DNA of 29,629 nucleotides from Rhodanobacteraceae bacterium UBA703 (GTDB lineage: Bacteria > Pseudomonadota > Gammaproteobacteria > Xanthomonadales > Rhodanobacteraceae). Both the position numbers and the translations under genes were made by a program. Positions within the stretch are counted from its first letter, which is position 1, and every line of letters begins with the position of its first letter. The stretch is from positions 1 through 29,629 of the forward strand of contig DBMH01000059.1 in NCBI GenBank assembly GCA_002297645.1, read 5' to 3'. This document shows, piece after piece, positions 7,430 to 14,579 of the stretch. A model generated the notes under the pieces. It saw only the letters and a list, made by a program, of their open reading frames with translations. It did not search any database and was not told where the DNA came from.

Positions 7430-8365
7430 CTATTCGATCCGCGCGCGCTGCGCTGCGCGTTCGTCGTACTGCAGCGGCGTGAATCCTTCGCGCTGCGCCA
7501 GGGCCTGGCCCTCGTCGGACAGCGCATAGGCGAGGAAGGCCGCGGGCAGCTCCGCCAGCGCGCTGCCCGGCGGGCGGTTCACGTACAGGAACAGGGCGCG
7601 CGACAGAGCATATCGGCCCTGCGTGACAGATGCTCGGTCGGGCATCGTCCCGGCATCCTGATCGTCGCGCGCGAGCGCGAGCGGCTTGACCAGCCCGTTG
7701 ACGTAGCCGAGCCCGGCGTAGCCGATGGCCTCGCGGTTCTGCGCGACGGTCGCGACGACGGCACCGTTGCCGGGCCATGCGACGACGTCGGGGCGGTAGC
7801 GGCCGCCGCAAAGCGCGCCTTCGCGGAACACTTCGTACGTGCCGGACGCGTCGTTGCGTCCGCTCGCCAGGACGCGCAGGTCCGCCAGCGTCGCGTCGGT
7901 GACGCCGAGGTCGCGCCACGTGCGTACCGGAACCGCGGCGTGGCAGAGGCGGCCGGCGGAATAGATCGCGTCGAGCTGGGCCAGCGTGATGCGTTGCAAC
8001 GGATTGTCCGGATGCACGAACACGGCGATCGCGTCGTGCGCGACGACTACCGGCGTCGGAGCGTAGCCGTGGCGGGCGCGGAACGCGGCGGTCTCGGCCC
8101 CGCTCATCGGGCGGCTCATCGAGCCGAAGTCCGCGGCGCCTTCCGTCAGGGCGGTCGGCGTGCTTGCCGAACCGGCGGCCTGCACCTGGACCAGGACCCG
8201 CGGATGTTCGGCCCGGAATGCCTCGGCCCAGCGCGCGACGAGGGCGCTGGCGGTGTCGGAACCGACCCCGGTGAGCGTACCGGTGAGATCCGCGGCGCGG
8301 ATTCCGGGGGCACACGCCGCGAACAGTGCGCAGGCGAGCCAGGCGGCCGGCAGGCGGCGCGTCAT
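7430..8365 (-). CDS. pstS: PstS-like periplasmic phosphate-binding protein
   Basis: This 311-residue protein of the PstS / periplasmic-binding-protein-like superfamily probably binds phosphate in the periplasm. Residues 1-24 are a signal peptide (MTRRLPAAWLACALF...GIRA). A cysteine in LFAAC could make it a lipoprotein, although Phe at -3 is unusual. Family hallmarks are the N-terminal TGVGSDTASALVARWAEAF, the phosphate-loop-like GSASTPTALTEGAADFGSMSRPMS, the hinge stretch AHDAIAVFVHPDNPL, and GRNDASGTYEVF. The ATG overlaps the phoR stop by 4 nt (ATGA), so it is translationally coupled to the sensor kinase. No pstCAB or phoU lies in the window. It may work with a distant transporter or feed the PhoR signal; the latter is inference. 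Confidence 0.88.
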   Translation of the reverse strand: MTRRLPAAWLACALFAACAPGIRAADLTGTLTGVGSDTASALVARWAEAFRAEHPRVLVQVQAAGSASTPTALTEGAADFGSMSRPMSGAETAAFRARHGYAPTPVVVAHDAIAVFVHPDNPLQRITLAQLDAIYSAGRLCHAAVPVRTWRDLGVTDATLADLRVLASGRNDASGTYEVFREGALCGGRYRPDVVAWPGNGAVVATVAQNREAIGYAGLGYVNGLVKPLALARDDQDAGTMPDRASVTQGRYALSRALFLYVNRPPGSALAELPAAFLAYALSDEGQALAQREGFTPLQYDERAAQRARIE

Positions 8366-9675
8366 GCCGGCTCCGTCAAGGGCAGCGGTTCGAGCAGGCG
8401 CTCCGGGCCGAATACGCACGAGAAGGTGCTGCCGACACCGAGTTCGCTGCGGATCTCCAGTCGTGCCTGGTGCAGCTGCAGCACGTGCTTGACGATCGAC
8501 AGGCCGAGGCCGGTGCCGCCGCTTTCGCGCGAGCGGCTGGTGGAGACGCGGTAGAAGCGTTCGGTCAGGCGCGGGAGGTGCTGCGGAGCGATGCCGGGAC
8601 CGGTGTCGACGACCGACAGGCGCGCGCCGTCGCCGTCGCGTTCCCAGCGCAGCGTGATGCGGCCGCCGGCCGGCGTGTGGCGCACGGCGTTGCTGACGAG
8701 GTTGGAGAACGCGCTGTGCAGTTCCTTGGTCGAACCGAGCAGGTCGCGCGGGTCGAGCCGCTCCGTCGTGACGTCGTGGCCGCCCTGGCTCAGCGCCTGC
8801 GCCTCGCGGCGCAGCGCTTCGAGCAGCGAACGCAGGCTGATGCGTTCCTGCGGCAGCTCGCCCTGCGCCTCGAGGCGCGACAGGGTCAGCAGGTCCTCGA
8901 CGATCTGCGTCATGCGGCGCGACTGGCTGCGCAGTTCGTGCAGGATCGGCTCGTACTCGGGCATGCCCTCGGGCTCGATCATGTCGAGGTAGCCGTGCAC
9001 GACGGTCAGCGGCGTGCGCAGTTCGTGCGAGACGTTGGCGACGAAGTCGCGACGCACCTGTTCGAGGCGCATCAACTGGCTGACGTCGCGCGCCACGAGC
9101 AGCGACTGTTCGTCGGCATAGCGGATCAGGCGCAGGTTGAGGCGGACGTTTTCGTCGGCCGGCGCGGCGAGGTCGGCCAGTGGCTCGACGGAATCGGCAT
9201 GCAGCCATTCGGCGAAGCGCGGCGCGCGCACGAGATTGGTCAGTGGGCCGTCGATGTCGCTCGGGTACTTCAGGCCGAGCAGCGTGCCGGCAGCCGTGTT
9301 GAACCAGCGGATGCGGTGTTCGCGATCGAGTACGACGACCGCATCCGGCATCGCCGCGGCCGCGTTGCGGAACTCGCGCAGCAGCCGTACGAGGCGGCGC
9401 TTGTCCTCGAACGCGGCGCGCTGGCGACGACGCAGCAGGTTCTGGATCTCGTCCCACAATCCGCTGCCGTCGGCGGCGGGAACGCGCCGCGGGCCGCCGA
9501 GAAGGCGGTACAGCCGGGCGAGCCGGTACAGGTACCAGCCGAAGCAGGCGCCCAGCGCCAGCGCGAGCGTCAACGGAACCGCATTCAACGGGATGCCGAC
9601 GGCGAGCGCGACCGCCAGCACGGCGGCCAGCCGCCACAGGCTGGAGCGCCAGGCCCGGAGAAGGCGCATGGGCAT
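8362..9675 (-). CDS. phoR: Phosphate regulon sensor histidine kinase PhoR
   Basis: PhoR is the membrane kinase that phosphorylates PhoB under phosphate limitation. From the ATG at 9675 it is 437 residues (E. coli PhoR: 431). Order of parts: two closely spaced hydrophobic segments at about 12-55 with almost no periplasmic loop, as is typical of PhoR; a PAS domain (AMPDAVVVLDREHRIRWFN); HisKA with the phospho-acceptor His (FVANVSHELRTPL); and HATPase with N box (FSNLVSNAVRHTP), G1 (VVDTGPGIAP) and G2 (GGTGLGLSIVKH). It starts 25 bp after phoB. A second ATG at 9669 (MRLL) is equally possible. The stop codon overlaps the pstS start. Confidence 0.96.
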   Translation of the reverse strand: MPMRLLRAWRSSLWRLAAVLAVALAVGIPLNAVPLTLALALGACFGWYLYRLARLYRLLGGPRRVPAADGSGLWDEIQNLLRRRQRAAFEDKRRLVRLLREFRNAAAAMPDAVVVLDREHRIRWFNTAAGTLLGLKYPSDIDGPLTNLVRAPRFAEWLHADSVEPLADLAAPADENVRLNLRLIRYADEQSLLVARDVSQLMRLEQVRRDFVANVSHELRTPLTVVHGYLDMIEPEGMPEYEPILHELRSQSRRMTQIVEDLLTLSRLEAQGELPQERISLRSLLEALRREAQALSQGGHDVTTERLDPRDLLGSTKELHSAFSNLVSNAVRHTPAGGRITLRWERDGDGARLSVVDTGPGIAPQHLPRLTERFYRVSTSRSRESGGTGLGLSIVKHVLQLHQARLEIRSELGVGSTFSCVFGPERLLEPLPLTEPA

Positions 9676-9700
9676 CAGGGCGACCCGCGCTCGGCAGCCA

Positions 9701-10390
9701 TCACACGCTGGTCGAGAAGCGGTAGCCTGCGCCGCGCACGGTCTGCACCAGCGCATCGCGGCCGAACGGTTCCAGCGTCTTGCGCAGGCGGCGGATGTGC
9801 ACGTCCACCGTGCGTTCCTCGACGTAGACGCCGCCGCCCCAGACGTGGTCGAGCAGCTGGCCGCGCGAGTAGACGCGTTCGGCGTGCGTCATGAAGAAAT
9901 GCAGCAGGCGGTATTCGGTCGGGCCGATGTGCACCGGCTGCTCGCCGGAGAACACGCGGTGCGCGGCGCTGTCGATGCGCAGGCCGCCGAGCTCGACCAC
10001 GCCCTCGGCGTCCTCGCCGTGCGTGCGGCGCATGACGGCGCGGATGCGCGCGAGCAGTTCGCGCGTCGAGAACGGCTTGACGACGTAGTCGTCCACGCCG
10101 GCGTCGAGGCCGCTGACGCGGTCGGTTTCCTCGCCGCGCGCGGTCAGCATGATGATCGGCACCTCGCGGGTGAGGTCGTCCTTGCGCAGGCGCCGCGCGA
10201 GGTCGAGGCCGCTCATGCCGGGCAGCATCCAGTCGAGCAGGATGAGGTCCGGCACGCGCTCGCCGATGGCGACTTGCGCGGCACGCGCGTCGGCGGCATG
10301 GATGGCTTCCATGCCGGCCTTGCGCAGGGCGAACGCGACCATGTCGCGGATCGCGGTTTCGTCTTCGACGATCAGGATATGTTTCTGCAC
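9701..10390 (-). CDS. phoB: Phosphate regulon response regulator PhoB
   Basis: PhoB activates phosphate-starvation genes by binding Pho boxes. The 229-residue protein has an N-terminal receiver domain with the acidic pocket (VEDE), the phospho-acceptor Asp in LILLDWMLPG, the conserved Thr in MLTARGE and Lys in VVKPFS. A C-terminal winged-helix OmpR/PhoB domain follows (GPTEYRLLHFFM, YSRGQLLDHVWG, VDVHIRRLRKTLEP, VRGAGYRF). Length equals E. coli PhoB. The start is GTG at 10390 (GTG CAG AAA CAT); no ATG is available in frame. It is first in the phoB-phoR-pstS-ppk1-ppx array. A candidate Pho box about 60 bp upstream suggests autoregulation. Confidence 0.97.
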   Translation of the reverse strand: MQKHILIVEDETAIRDMVAFALRKAGMEAIHAADARAAQVAIGERVPDLILLDWMLPGMSGLDLARRLRKDDLTREVPIIMLTARGEETDRVSGLDAGVDDYVVKPFSTRELLARIRAVMRRTHGEDAEGVVELGGLRIDSAAHRVFSGEQPVHIGPTEYRLLHFFMTHAERVYSRGQLLDHVWGGGVYVEERTVDVHIRRLRKTLEPFGRDALVQTVRGAGYRFSTSV

Positions 10391-10434
10391 ATCGGCACCG
10401 CAGGTGAGCGCGACACGCGCTTCATGACGCCATC

Positions 10435-10468
10435 ATTGCAGCCCGAGAATATTACGTGCGAATGACAG
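10435..10468 (-). promoter_or_regulatory. Candidate Pho box and -10 of phoB
   Basis: On the minus strand CTGTCAT (10468-10462) is a perfect half-site of the Pho box. Four bases later ACGTAAT (10457-10451) matches the second CTGTCAT half at 4 of 7 positions. A -10-like TGCAAT (10440-10435) follows 10 bp downstream. This reproduces the known architecture in which the Pho box replaces the -35 element. The site lies in the 154-bp gap between the metalloprotease gene and phoB. The second half-site and the -10 are weak, so this is a candidate only. Confidence 0.5.
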
Positions 10469-10544
10469 CGGCGGCGCATCCGTCGGCGTATCCGGCCGAT
10501 ACCGCCCCGTGAAGGCGTTTCCGTGTTGCCGGATTGTTGCAGTT

Positions 10545-12305
10545 TCACTGCGGGCCGACGCGGATCTGCAGGCTCGGCGGTTCGCAGCAGGCCAGCGGCG
10601 CCATCGATTTGGGGTCGCCCGAGTCCGGCGAATAGCGCTTGCGCAGCGCCAGCACGGCCGGAGTGAGCTGGGTGATGCGGGCGTCGATGCGGCTGCGCTG
10701 GTAGTAGGTCAGGTCCGACTGCTTGGACAGCGCCTTCAACTGGTTGAGCGCGTCCTCGGGGTGGCCGGTCAGCCAGGCGGCCTCGGCATACGCTTCGGCC
10801 GCACGGACCTTGTCGCCGGCGAGCTGGTTGGCGCGGCCGAAGCTCTTCTGCAGGTCGGGATCGTCGGCGTAACGCGCGACCAGCGGCCGCAGCAGTTCGA
10901 GCGCCTTCCTGGCATTTGCCTCGTCGGCCTGGCCGAGCAGCCCGTCGGCGTAGGACATCGTGACGGCGCGATTGCCGGGGAAGTCGGCATGCACGCCCTC
11001 GTAGACCTTCAGCGACTCCGCCTTGTTGCCCGCGAGGTCGAGCGCGCCGGCGAGCGCGAGTCCGAGCGGTGCCGAATTCGGCTGGCGCTCCACCAGCTTG
11101 CGCAGTTCGGCCACGGCGGCTGCGGCGCCGCTGCTGCGCATCAGCGCGAGCGCGTATCCGTAGCGGTTGGCGACCGTGTCGAAGCCCGGATCGTCGCGCA
11201 GGTTGTTGGCGTAGTACGCGCGCATCGTGGTCTGCGACGGCGCGCTGAGCACGCGGGCGCGCTCGCGCATGAGTTCGAAGTAGCCCTGTACGGCGGGACC
11301 GCGCGAGGCGCAGGCGGTCACGGACACCTTCGGCAGCGCGCCCGGATCCTCGCTGCTCTTCTCGATCGTCGTGGTGGCCGCTTCGCTGGCGGCGACGGCA
11401 TCCGCGTCGTCGAGCGCGTCCTTCGCTCCGGTTTCCGCCTGGCGGGACGGCAGGGACAGATTCAGCGAGCCGCCGGCGGACGGCGCCGGCCGCATCGGAC
11501 GCACCCGCTGCTCGCTCGGGCAACCGAGCTGGGCGGCACGATCGCGCGCTTCGGCGATGCGCTTGGTGTCGAGCGGGTGGTCGAGCAGGAATTCGGGAAT
11601 GTCCACGCCGTTGACACGCATGACCTTCTGCAGCGCCTGGAAGGCGCTGGCCATCGCGTTCGGATCGAAGCCGGAGCGCGACAGGATCTGGATGCCGAAG
11701 CGGTCCGCTTCGGCTTCCTCGCTGCGCGTGAAGTTGATCTGGCGCTGCTGCATCAGCGACGTGCCGGCGGCGAGTGCCGCGGGTGCCGCGTCGTCGTTGC
11801 GCCCGGCGGCCGCGACCAGGACGCCGAGCATCGCCAGCATGATCGGGATCGACATCTTCTTCGTGTCCTCGAACGCGCGCAGGATGTGCTGCTGCTCGAC
11901 GTGCGAGATTTCGTGCGCGAGCACGCCGGCGAGTTCGTCTTCGCGACGCATCGCCGTGATCAGCCCCGCGTTCGCGGCGACGAAGCCGCCGGGCATCGCG
12001 AATGCGTTGATCTGCGCGTCGTTCATGATGAAGAACGTGAAGCGCAGGTTCGGGTGATCGCTGTTGGCGACGAGGCGGTAGCCGAGCCCGTTGATGTAGT
12101 CGTTCAGCAGGGCGTCGTCGAGCACCATGCCGTAGGCGCGCATTTCCTGCAGCGCACCGGCACCGTAGTCGTACATGTCCTGCGGCGAGACCATGCCGGC
12201 GGCGGAGCTGCCGATGTCGGGAAGCCGGACGTCGGGTTCGCGTGCGCCGGCGAGGGTCGCCACGCAGGCCGCGGCCAGAAGGGAGAGGGAGCGTGAGAAG
12301 CGCAT
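10545..12305 (-). CDS. bepA: BepA-type periplasmic M48 metalloprotease with C-terminal TPRs
   Basis: BepA-like proteases degrade or assist misassembled outer-membrane proteins at the BAM and Lpt machineries. The start ATG at 12305 gives 586 residues with a signal peptide (MRFSRSLSLLAAACVATLAGA). The zinc site is visible: H131-E-I-S-H135 and the third ligand region SEEAEADRFG (about 195-204), followed by the family motif DHPLDTKRIAEARDRA. A low-complexity Ser/Ala/Asp-rich insertion (about residues 300-350) separates the protease from TPR-like helices at the C-terminus (roughly 400-560), which makes it about 100 residues longer than E. coli BepA (487). It lies upstream of phoB on the same strand and divergent from grxC. 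Protease class is sure; identity with BepA rather than the related LoiP or YcaL is inferred from the TPRs. Confidence 0.9.
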   Translation of the reverse strand: MRFSRSLSLLAAACVATLAGAREPDVRLPDIGSSAAGMVSPQDMYDYGAGALQEMRAYGMVLDDALLNDYINGLGYRLVANSDHPNLRFTFFIMNDAQINAFAMPGGFVAANAGLITAMRREDELAGVLAHEISHVEQQHILRAFEDTKKMSIPIMLAMLGVLVAAAGRNDDAAPAALAAGTSLMQQRQINFTRSEEAEADRFGIQILSRSGFDPNAMASAFQALQKVMRVNGVDIPEFLLDHPLDTKRIAEARDRAAQLGCPSEQRVRPMRPAPSAGGSLNLSLPSRQAETGAKDALDDADAVAASEAATTTIEKSSEDPGALPKVSVTACASRGPAVQGYFELMRERARVLSAPSQTTMRAYYANNLRDDPGFDTVANRYGYALALMRSSGAAAAVAELRKLVERQPNSAPLGLALAGALDLAGNKAESLKVYEGVHADFPGNRAVTMSYADGLLGQADEANARKALELLRPLVARYADDPDLQKSFGRANQLAGDKVRAAEAYAEAAWLTGHPEDALNQLKALSKQSDLTYYQRSRIDARITQLTPAVLALRKRYSPDSGDPKSMAPLACCEPPSLQIRVGPQ

Positions 12306-12359
12306 GACCACACCAGACGGAAGCTTGTGCTCGGACCAGAGAGCGGATTGGACCGCTGC

Positions 12360-12375
12360 GGCACGGAAACGTGCC
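12360..12375. repeat. GNRA-type hairpin in the bepA-grxC divergent region
   Basis: GGCACG-GAAA-CGTGCC is a perfect 6-bp stem closed by a GAAA tetraloop, 54 bp upstream of the bepA ATG. The 308-bp divergent region (12306-12613) otherwise holds no convincing gene, and no clear -35/-10 pair was recognised in it. Confidence 0.4.
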
Positions 12376-12613
12376 ATGGCATCGGACGGACGAAGAGCCG
12401 GTGCGGAAAACGCCACGAAGACCTAGTCCCGGCGAGACGGGGCGGAGCCGGCACCGACGGCGGCAGAGTACCGTGCGCGGGTTCCAGCCGCCATGAAAGC
12501 CCGGGAACGGTTCTATGCCGTTCACGACCAGATGGGGTGAGGGCGGCGATCTTGCAACCGGATGGAGGACGACCCAATCTTCCGGCCCGCCTTCCTGTCA
12601 ACGGAACCTCGCG

Positions 12614-12877
12614 ATGAAGCCCGTAGAAATCTACACGACCGCAGCCTGCCCGTACTGCGTCGCGGCCAAGAACTTCCTCAGCCAGCGTGGCTACGCGTAC
12701 GAGGAAGTGCGCGTCGACCTCGATCCCGCGCGCCGCGAGGAGATGCTGGCGCGCAGCCAGGGGCGGCGCACGGTGCCGCAGATCTTCTTCGGGGAGATGC
12801 ACGTCGGCGGTTTCGACGACCTCGTCGCCGCATCCCGCGCCGGCAGCCTGCCGTCTGTCCAGGAGGTGGCGCCATGA
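12614..12877 (+). CDS. grxC: Glutaredoxin 3
   Basis: A small 87-residue dithiol glutaredoxin reduces disulfides and mixed glutathione disulfides in the cytoplasm. The active site C12-P-Y-C15 is in TTAACPYCVAAK. The cis-Pro loop RRTVPQIFFGEMHVGGFDDL has the TVP and GG.DDL glutathione-binding motifs. Length matches GrxC (83-88). The start ATG at 12614 is preceded by GGAA. It overlaps the next gene by the tetranucleotide ATGA, so the two are probably translated together. Confidence 0.96.
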   Translation: MKPVEIYTTAACPYCVAAKNFLSQRGYAYEEVRVDLDPARREEMLARSQGRRTVPQIFFGEMHVGGFDDLVAASRAGSLPSVQEVAP

Positions 12878-13245
12878 GCGACCGTCTCGCCGAGTTCACC
12901 GCGTTCCGCCAGCGCATGAACGAGCGCATCCTCGCGCAGGACAACCAGGTCGTGCGGCGCTTCTTCGCGCTCGACACGCAGACCTACAAGCCCGGCGCCC
13001 TGGACGTGAAGACGAAGGAGATGCTCGGGCTGGTCGCGTCGCTGGTGCTGCGCTGCGACGACTGCATCAGCTACCACGTCGCGCAGTGCGTCCAGGCCGG
13101 CGTCGACGAGGACGAATTCTTCGAGGTATTCGGCGTCGGACTCGTGGTCGGCGGGTCGATCGTGATTCCGCACCTGCGCCGGGCGGTGGACTTCCTCGAC
13201 CAGTCCCTCGCCGCTCGCGATGGGAGCGAGGCGGCGGAGGACTGA
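12874..13245 (+). CDS. Carboxymuconolactone decarboxylase (AhpD-like) family protein
   Basis: This 123-residue all-helical protein carries the CMD-family core DVKTKEMLGLVASLVLRCDDCISYHVAQCVQAG. The C-x-x-C plus His (CDDCISYH) is the redox centre of AhpD-like members. AGGAGG at 12861-12866 lies 7 nt before the ATG, inside the end of grxC, and the start overlaps the grxC stop. Coupling to a glutaredoxin supports a thiol-dependent peroxidase or disulfide-reductase role instead of true gamma-carboxymuconolactone decarboxylation; that is inference. Family membership is clear and the substrate is unknown. Confidence 0.9.
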   Translation: MSDRLAEFTAFRQRMNERILAQDNQVVRRFFALDTQTYKPGALDVKTKEMLGLVASLVLRCDDCISYHVAQCVQAGVDEDEFFEVFGVGLVVGGSIVIPHLRRAVDFLDQSLAARDGSEAAED

Positions 13246-13258
13246 GCCGCACGGGCGG

Positions 13259-14374
13259 TCAGCGCGTCACGCGCAGCAGCGTGGCGCGCGCACCGGAGCC
13301 GGTATGGCCGGAGAGGCGGTCGAGACCGATCTGGTCGAAGTCCACGGGCGCGAATTCGCTGCCCGACAGCGTGCACGCGCCCGGATGCGACGTGCCGGCG
13401 ACGAAGCGGCAGTCGAGCCGCGTCTCCCCGCTGGCGTCGGCGAGCTGGAAATTCTCCGCATCGCGGTTGCTGGCCGAGACCAGCTCGACGACGCGCGGCG
13501 TTCCGCCATCGTCCGGCACCAGGACCCAGCGGCCGCTCCAGTTCTCGCCGACCGGACCGGAAGAGAAGCGAGAGCGCGAGAGCGTCAAGGTTCGTACGTC
13601 GACGTCGATACCGGCCTCGCTGCGCACGATGTAGGCGCGCGCCCGGTCCGGCGACAGGAACTCCAGTTCGAGACGGGGGCCGTTCTGCGTGGCGGGGCGG
13701 CTGCCCATCGGCGTGAATGCGGGATCACCGTTGGCGAGCCGCACCAGCGGGACGCTCGCCACGCGGCCGCTCGCCATACTGGTGCCGAAATACCATGTGG
13801 CCGCGCCGGCGTCGTCGAAGCCGAACAGGCCGATGGCGATTTCGCCGTTCTGCGACTCCAGGCTGGCGCCGTTGCCGGCGAGCGCGGGACCGGTGTCGGC
13901 CGCGGCCTCGGACCACCACAGCCCGTTCTCCGGCAGCGGTGCGGTGCTGGACGGGTTCGTGTCGAGCAATCCGAACGACAGGAGTTTCGTCGTGCCGCCC
14001 TCGGATGAATAGACGCGGGTGCGGTAGACCTGCCCCGGCATGACGGGGGCCTTGTCGATCAGTGCCTGGTCGAGGCGCAGGTAGAACGGCGCGGCAGCAC
14101 GCGTGGCGCACGCCGTGCCGGGCGCGAGTTCGATGTTGAGGTTGTTCCCCTCGATGCTGGCGCGCCCGACCGTCGGCGCGCAGCGCGCCGGTGCCCGGCC
14201 GGTGACGGCGATGGGCAGGGGAGGCAGGCGTTGTGCCGGATCCGCAGACGGATCCAGCTGGACGCGCAGGTCGGTCGCGTCCAGCCCGCCCGCCATGGCG
14301 GGTGCTCCCAGCGCGAGCGCGCAGGCGAGCAGGAACGACCGACCCATCCGGTTTCTTGTGCCACTCATGGACAT
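13259..14374 (-). CDS. Secreted protein of unknown function
   Basis: I do not recognise a characterised family. A signal peptide is clear (MGRSFLLACALALGAPAMAGG), so the mature product is periplasmic or outside the cell. The middle stretch GLWWSEAAADTGPALAG...IAIGLFGFDDAGAATWYFGT resembles the GLWW...GWG...ATWFTYD..G.P.WY beta-rich repeat of many secreted proteins in this bacterial group, here as one divergent copy (from memory, not a search). Cysteines come in pairs (CAP...CAT; CRF...CTL), suggesting disulfides. The start is uncertain: ATGs at 14374, 14368 and 14347 all lack a Shine-Dalgarno, and the one at 14347 begins immediately at the signal peptide. It converges with the upstream CMD gene 13 bp away and is divergent from icd. 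Confidence 0.8.
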   Translation of the reverse strand: MSMSGTRNRMGRSFLLACALALGAPAMAGGLDATDLRVQLDPSADPAQRLPPLPIAVTGRAPARCAPTVGRASIEGNNLNIELAPGTACATRAAAPFYLRLDQALIDKAPVMPGQVYRTRVYSSEGGTTKLLSFGLLDTNPSSTAPLPENGLWWSEAAADTGPALAGNGASLESQNGEIAIGLFGFDDAGAATWYFGTSMASGRVASVPLVRLANGDPAFTPMGSRPATQNGPRLELEFLSPDRARAYIVRSEAGIDVDVRTLTLSRSRFSSGPVGENWSGRWVLVPDDGGTPRVVELVSASNRDAENFQLADASGETRLDCRFVAGTSHPGACTLSGSEFAPVDFDQIGLDRLSGHTGSGARATLLRVTR

Positions 14375-14385
14375 TTGGGGATAAT
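14356..14385 (+). promoter_or_regulatory. Putative promoter of the isocitrate dehydrogenase gene
   Basis: GATAAT (14380-14385) is a good -10. The best -35, TTGTGC (14356-14361, 3 of 6), lies 18 bp upstream. The decamer ATAATGCGCG (14381-14390) also occurs at the -10 of panB (25421-25430). Transcription from here would give an untranslated leader of nearly 190 nt. Confidence 0.4.
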
Positions 14386-14481
14386 GCGCGTCCTCGCCGG
14401 CGCCGGCAAGCCGGATTTTCCTTGAATCCTTGCCGCGCAAGGCTTTCGGCACGATCGCCGTGTTCCGGTTTGAGTCCGGAC

Positions 14482-14502
14482 GGCGTTCCCGACGCCTTTC
14501 TT
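14482..14502 (+). terminator. Terminator-like hairpin in the icd leader
   Basis: GGCGT-TCCCG-ACGCC (14482-14496) is a 5-bp GC-rich stem followed directly by TTTCTT, 84 bases upstream of the icd start. Its position between a probable promoter and the coding region would suit an attenuator. The stem is short and the T-run is interrupted. Confidence 0.3.
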
Positions 14503-14579
14503 CACCCCTGCGGCTGGGCGCGCGCAATTCGCTGCGTGCGCTTGTCGGCGCGATGCCAGCCGCGTTCAGGAGAGTTTCG

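Noticed and set aside
8362..9637. A 735-residue open frame reading through pstS and opposite-phase phoR
   Set aside because: Only its last 311 codons match a protein family. The part upstream is an out-of-frame reading of phoR, and the ATG at 8365 with the ATGA overlap explains the true start.
12493..12540. A 15-codon ORF upstream of grxC
   Set aside because: It lacks a convincing Shine-Dalgarno and is too short to judge; likely chance.
14430..14579. N-terminal 50-codon extension of isocitrate dehydrogenase
   Set aside because: The family begins at IAVIPGDGIGPEI. An AGGAG sits correctly before the ATG at 14580, and the extension is Arg-rich without homology or ribosome binding site.
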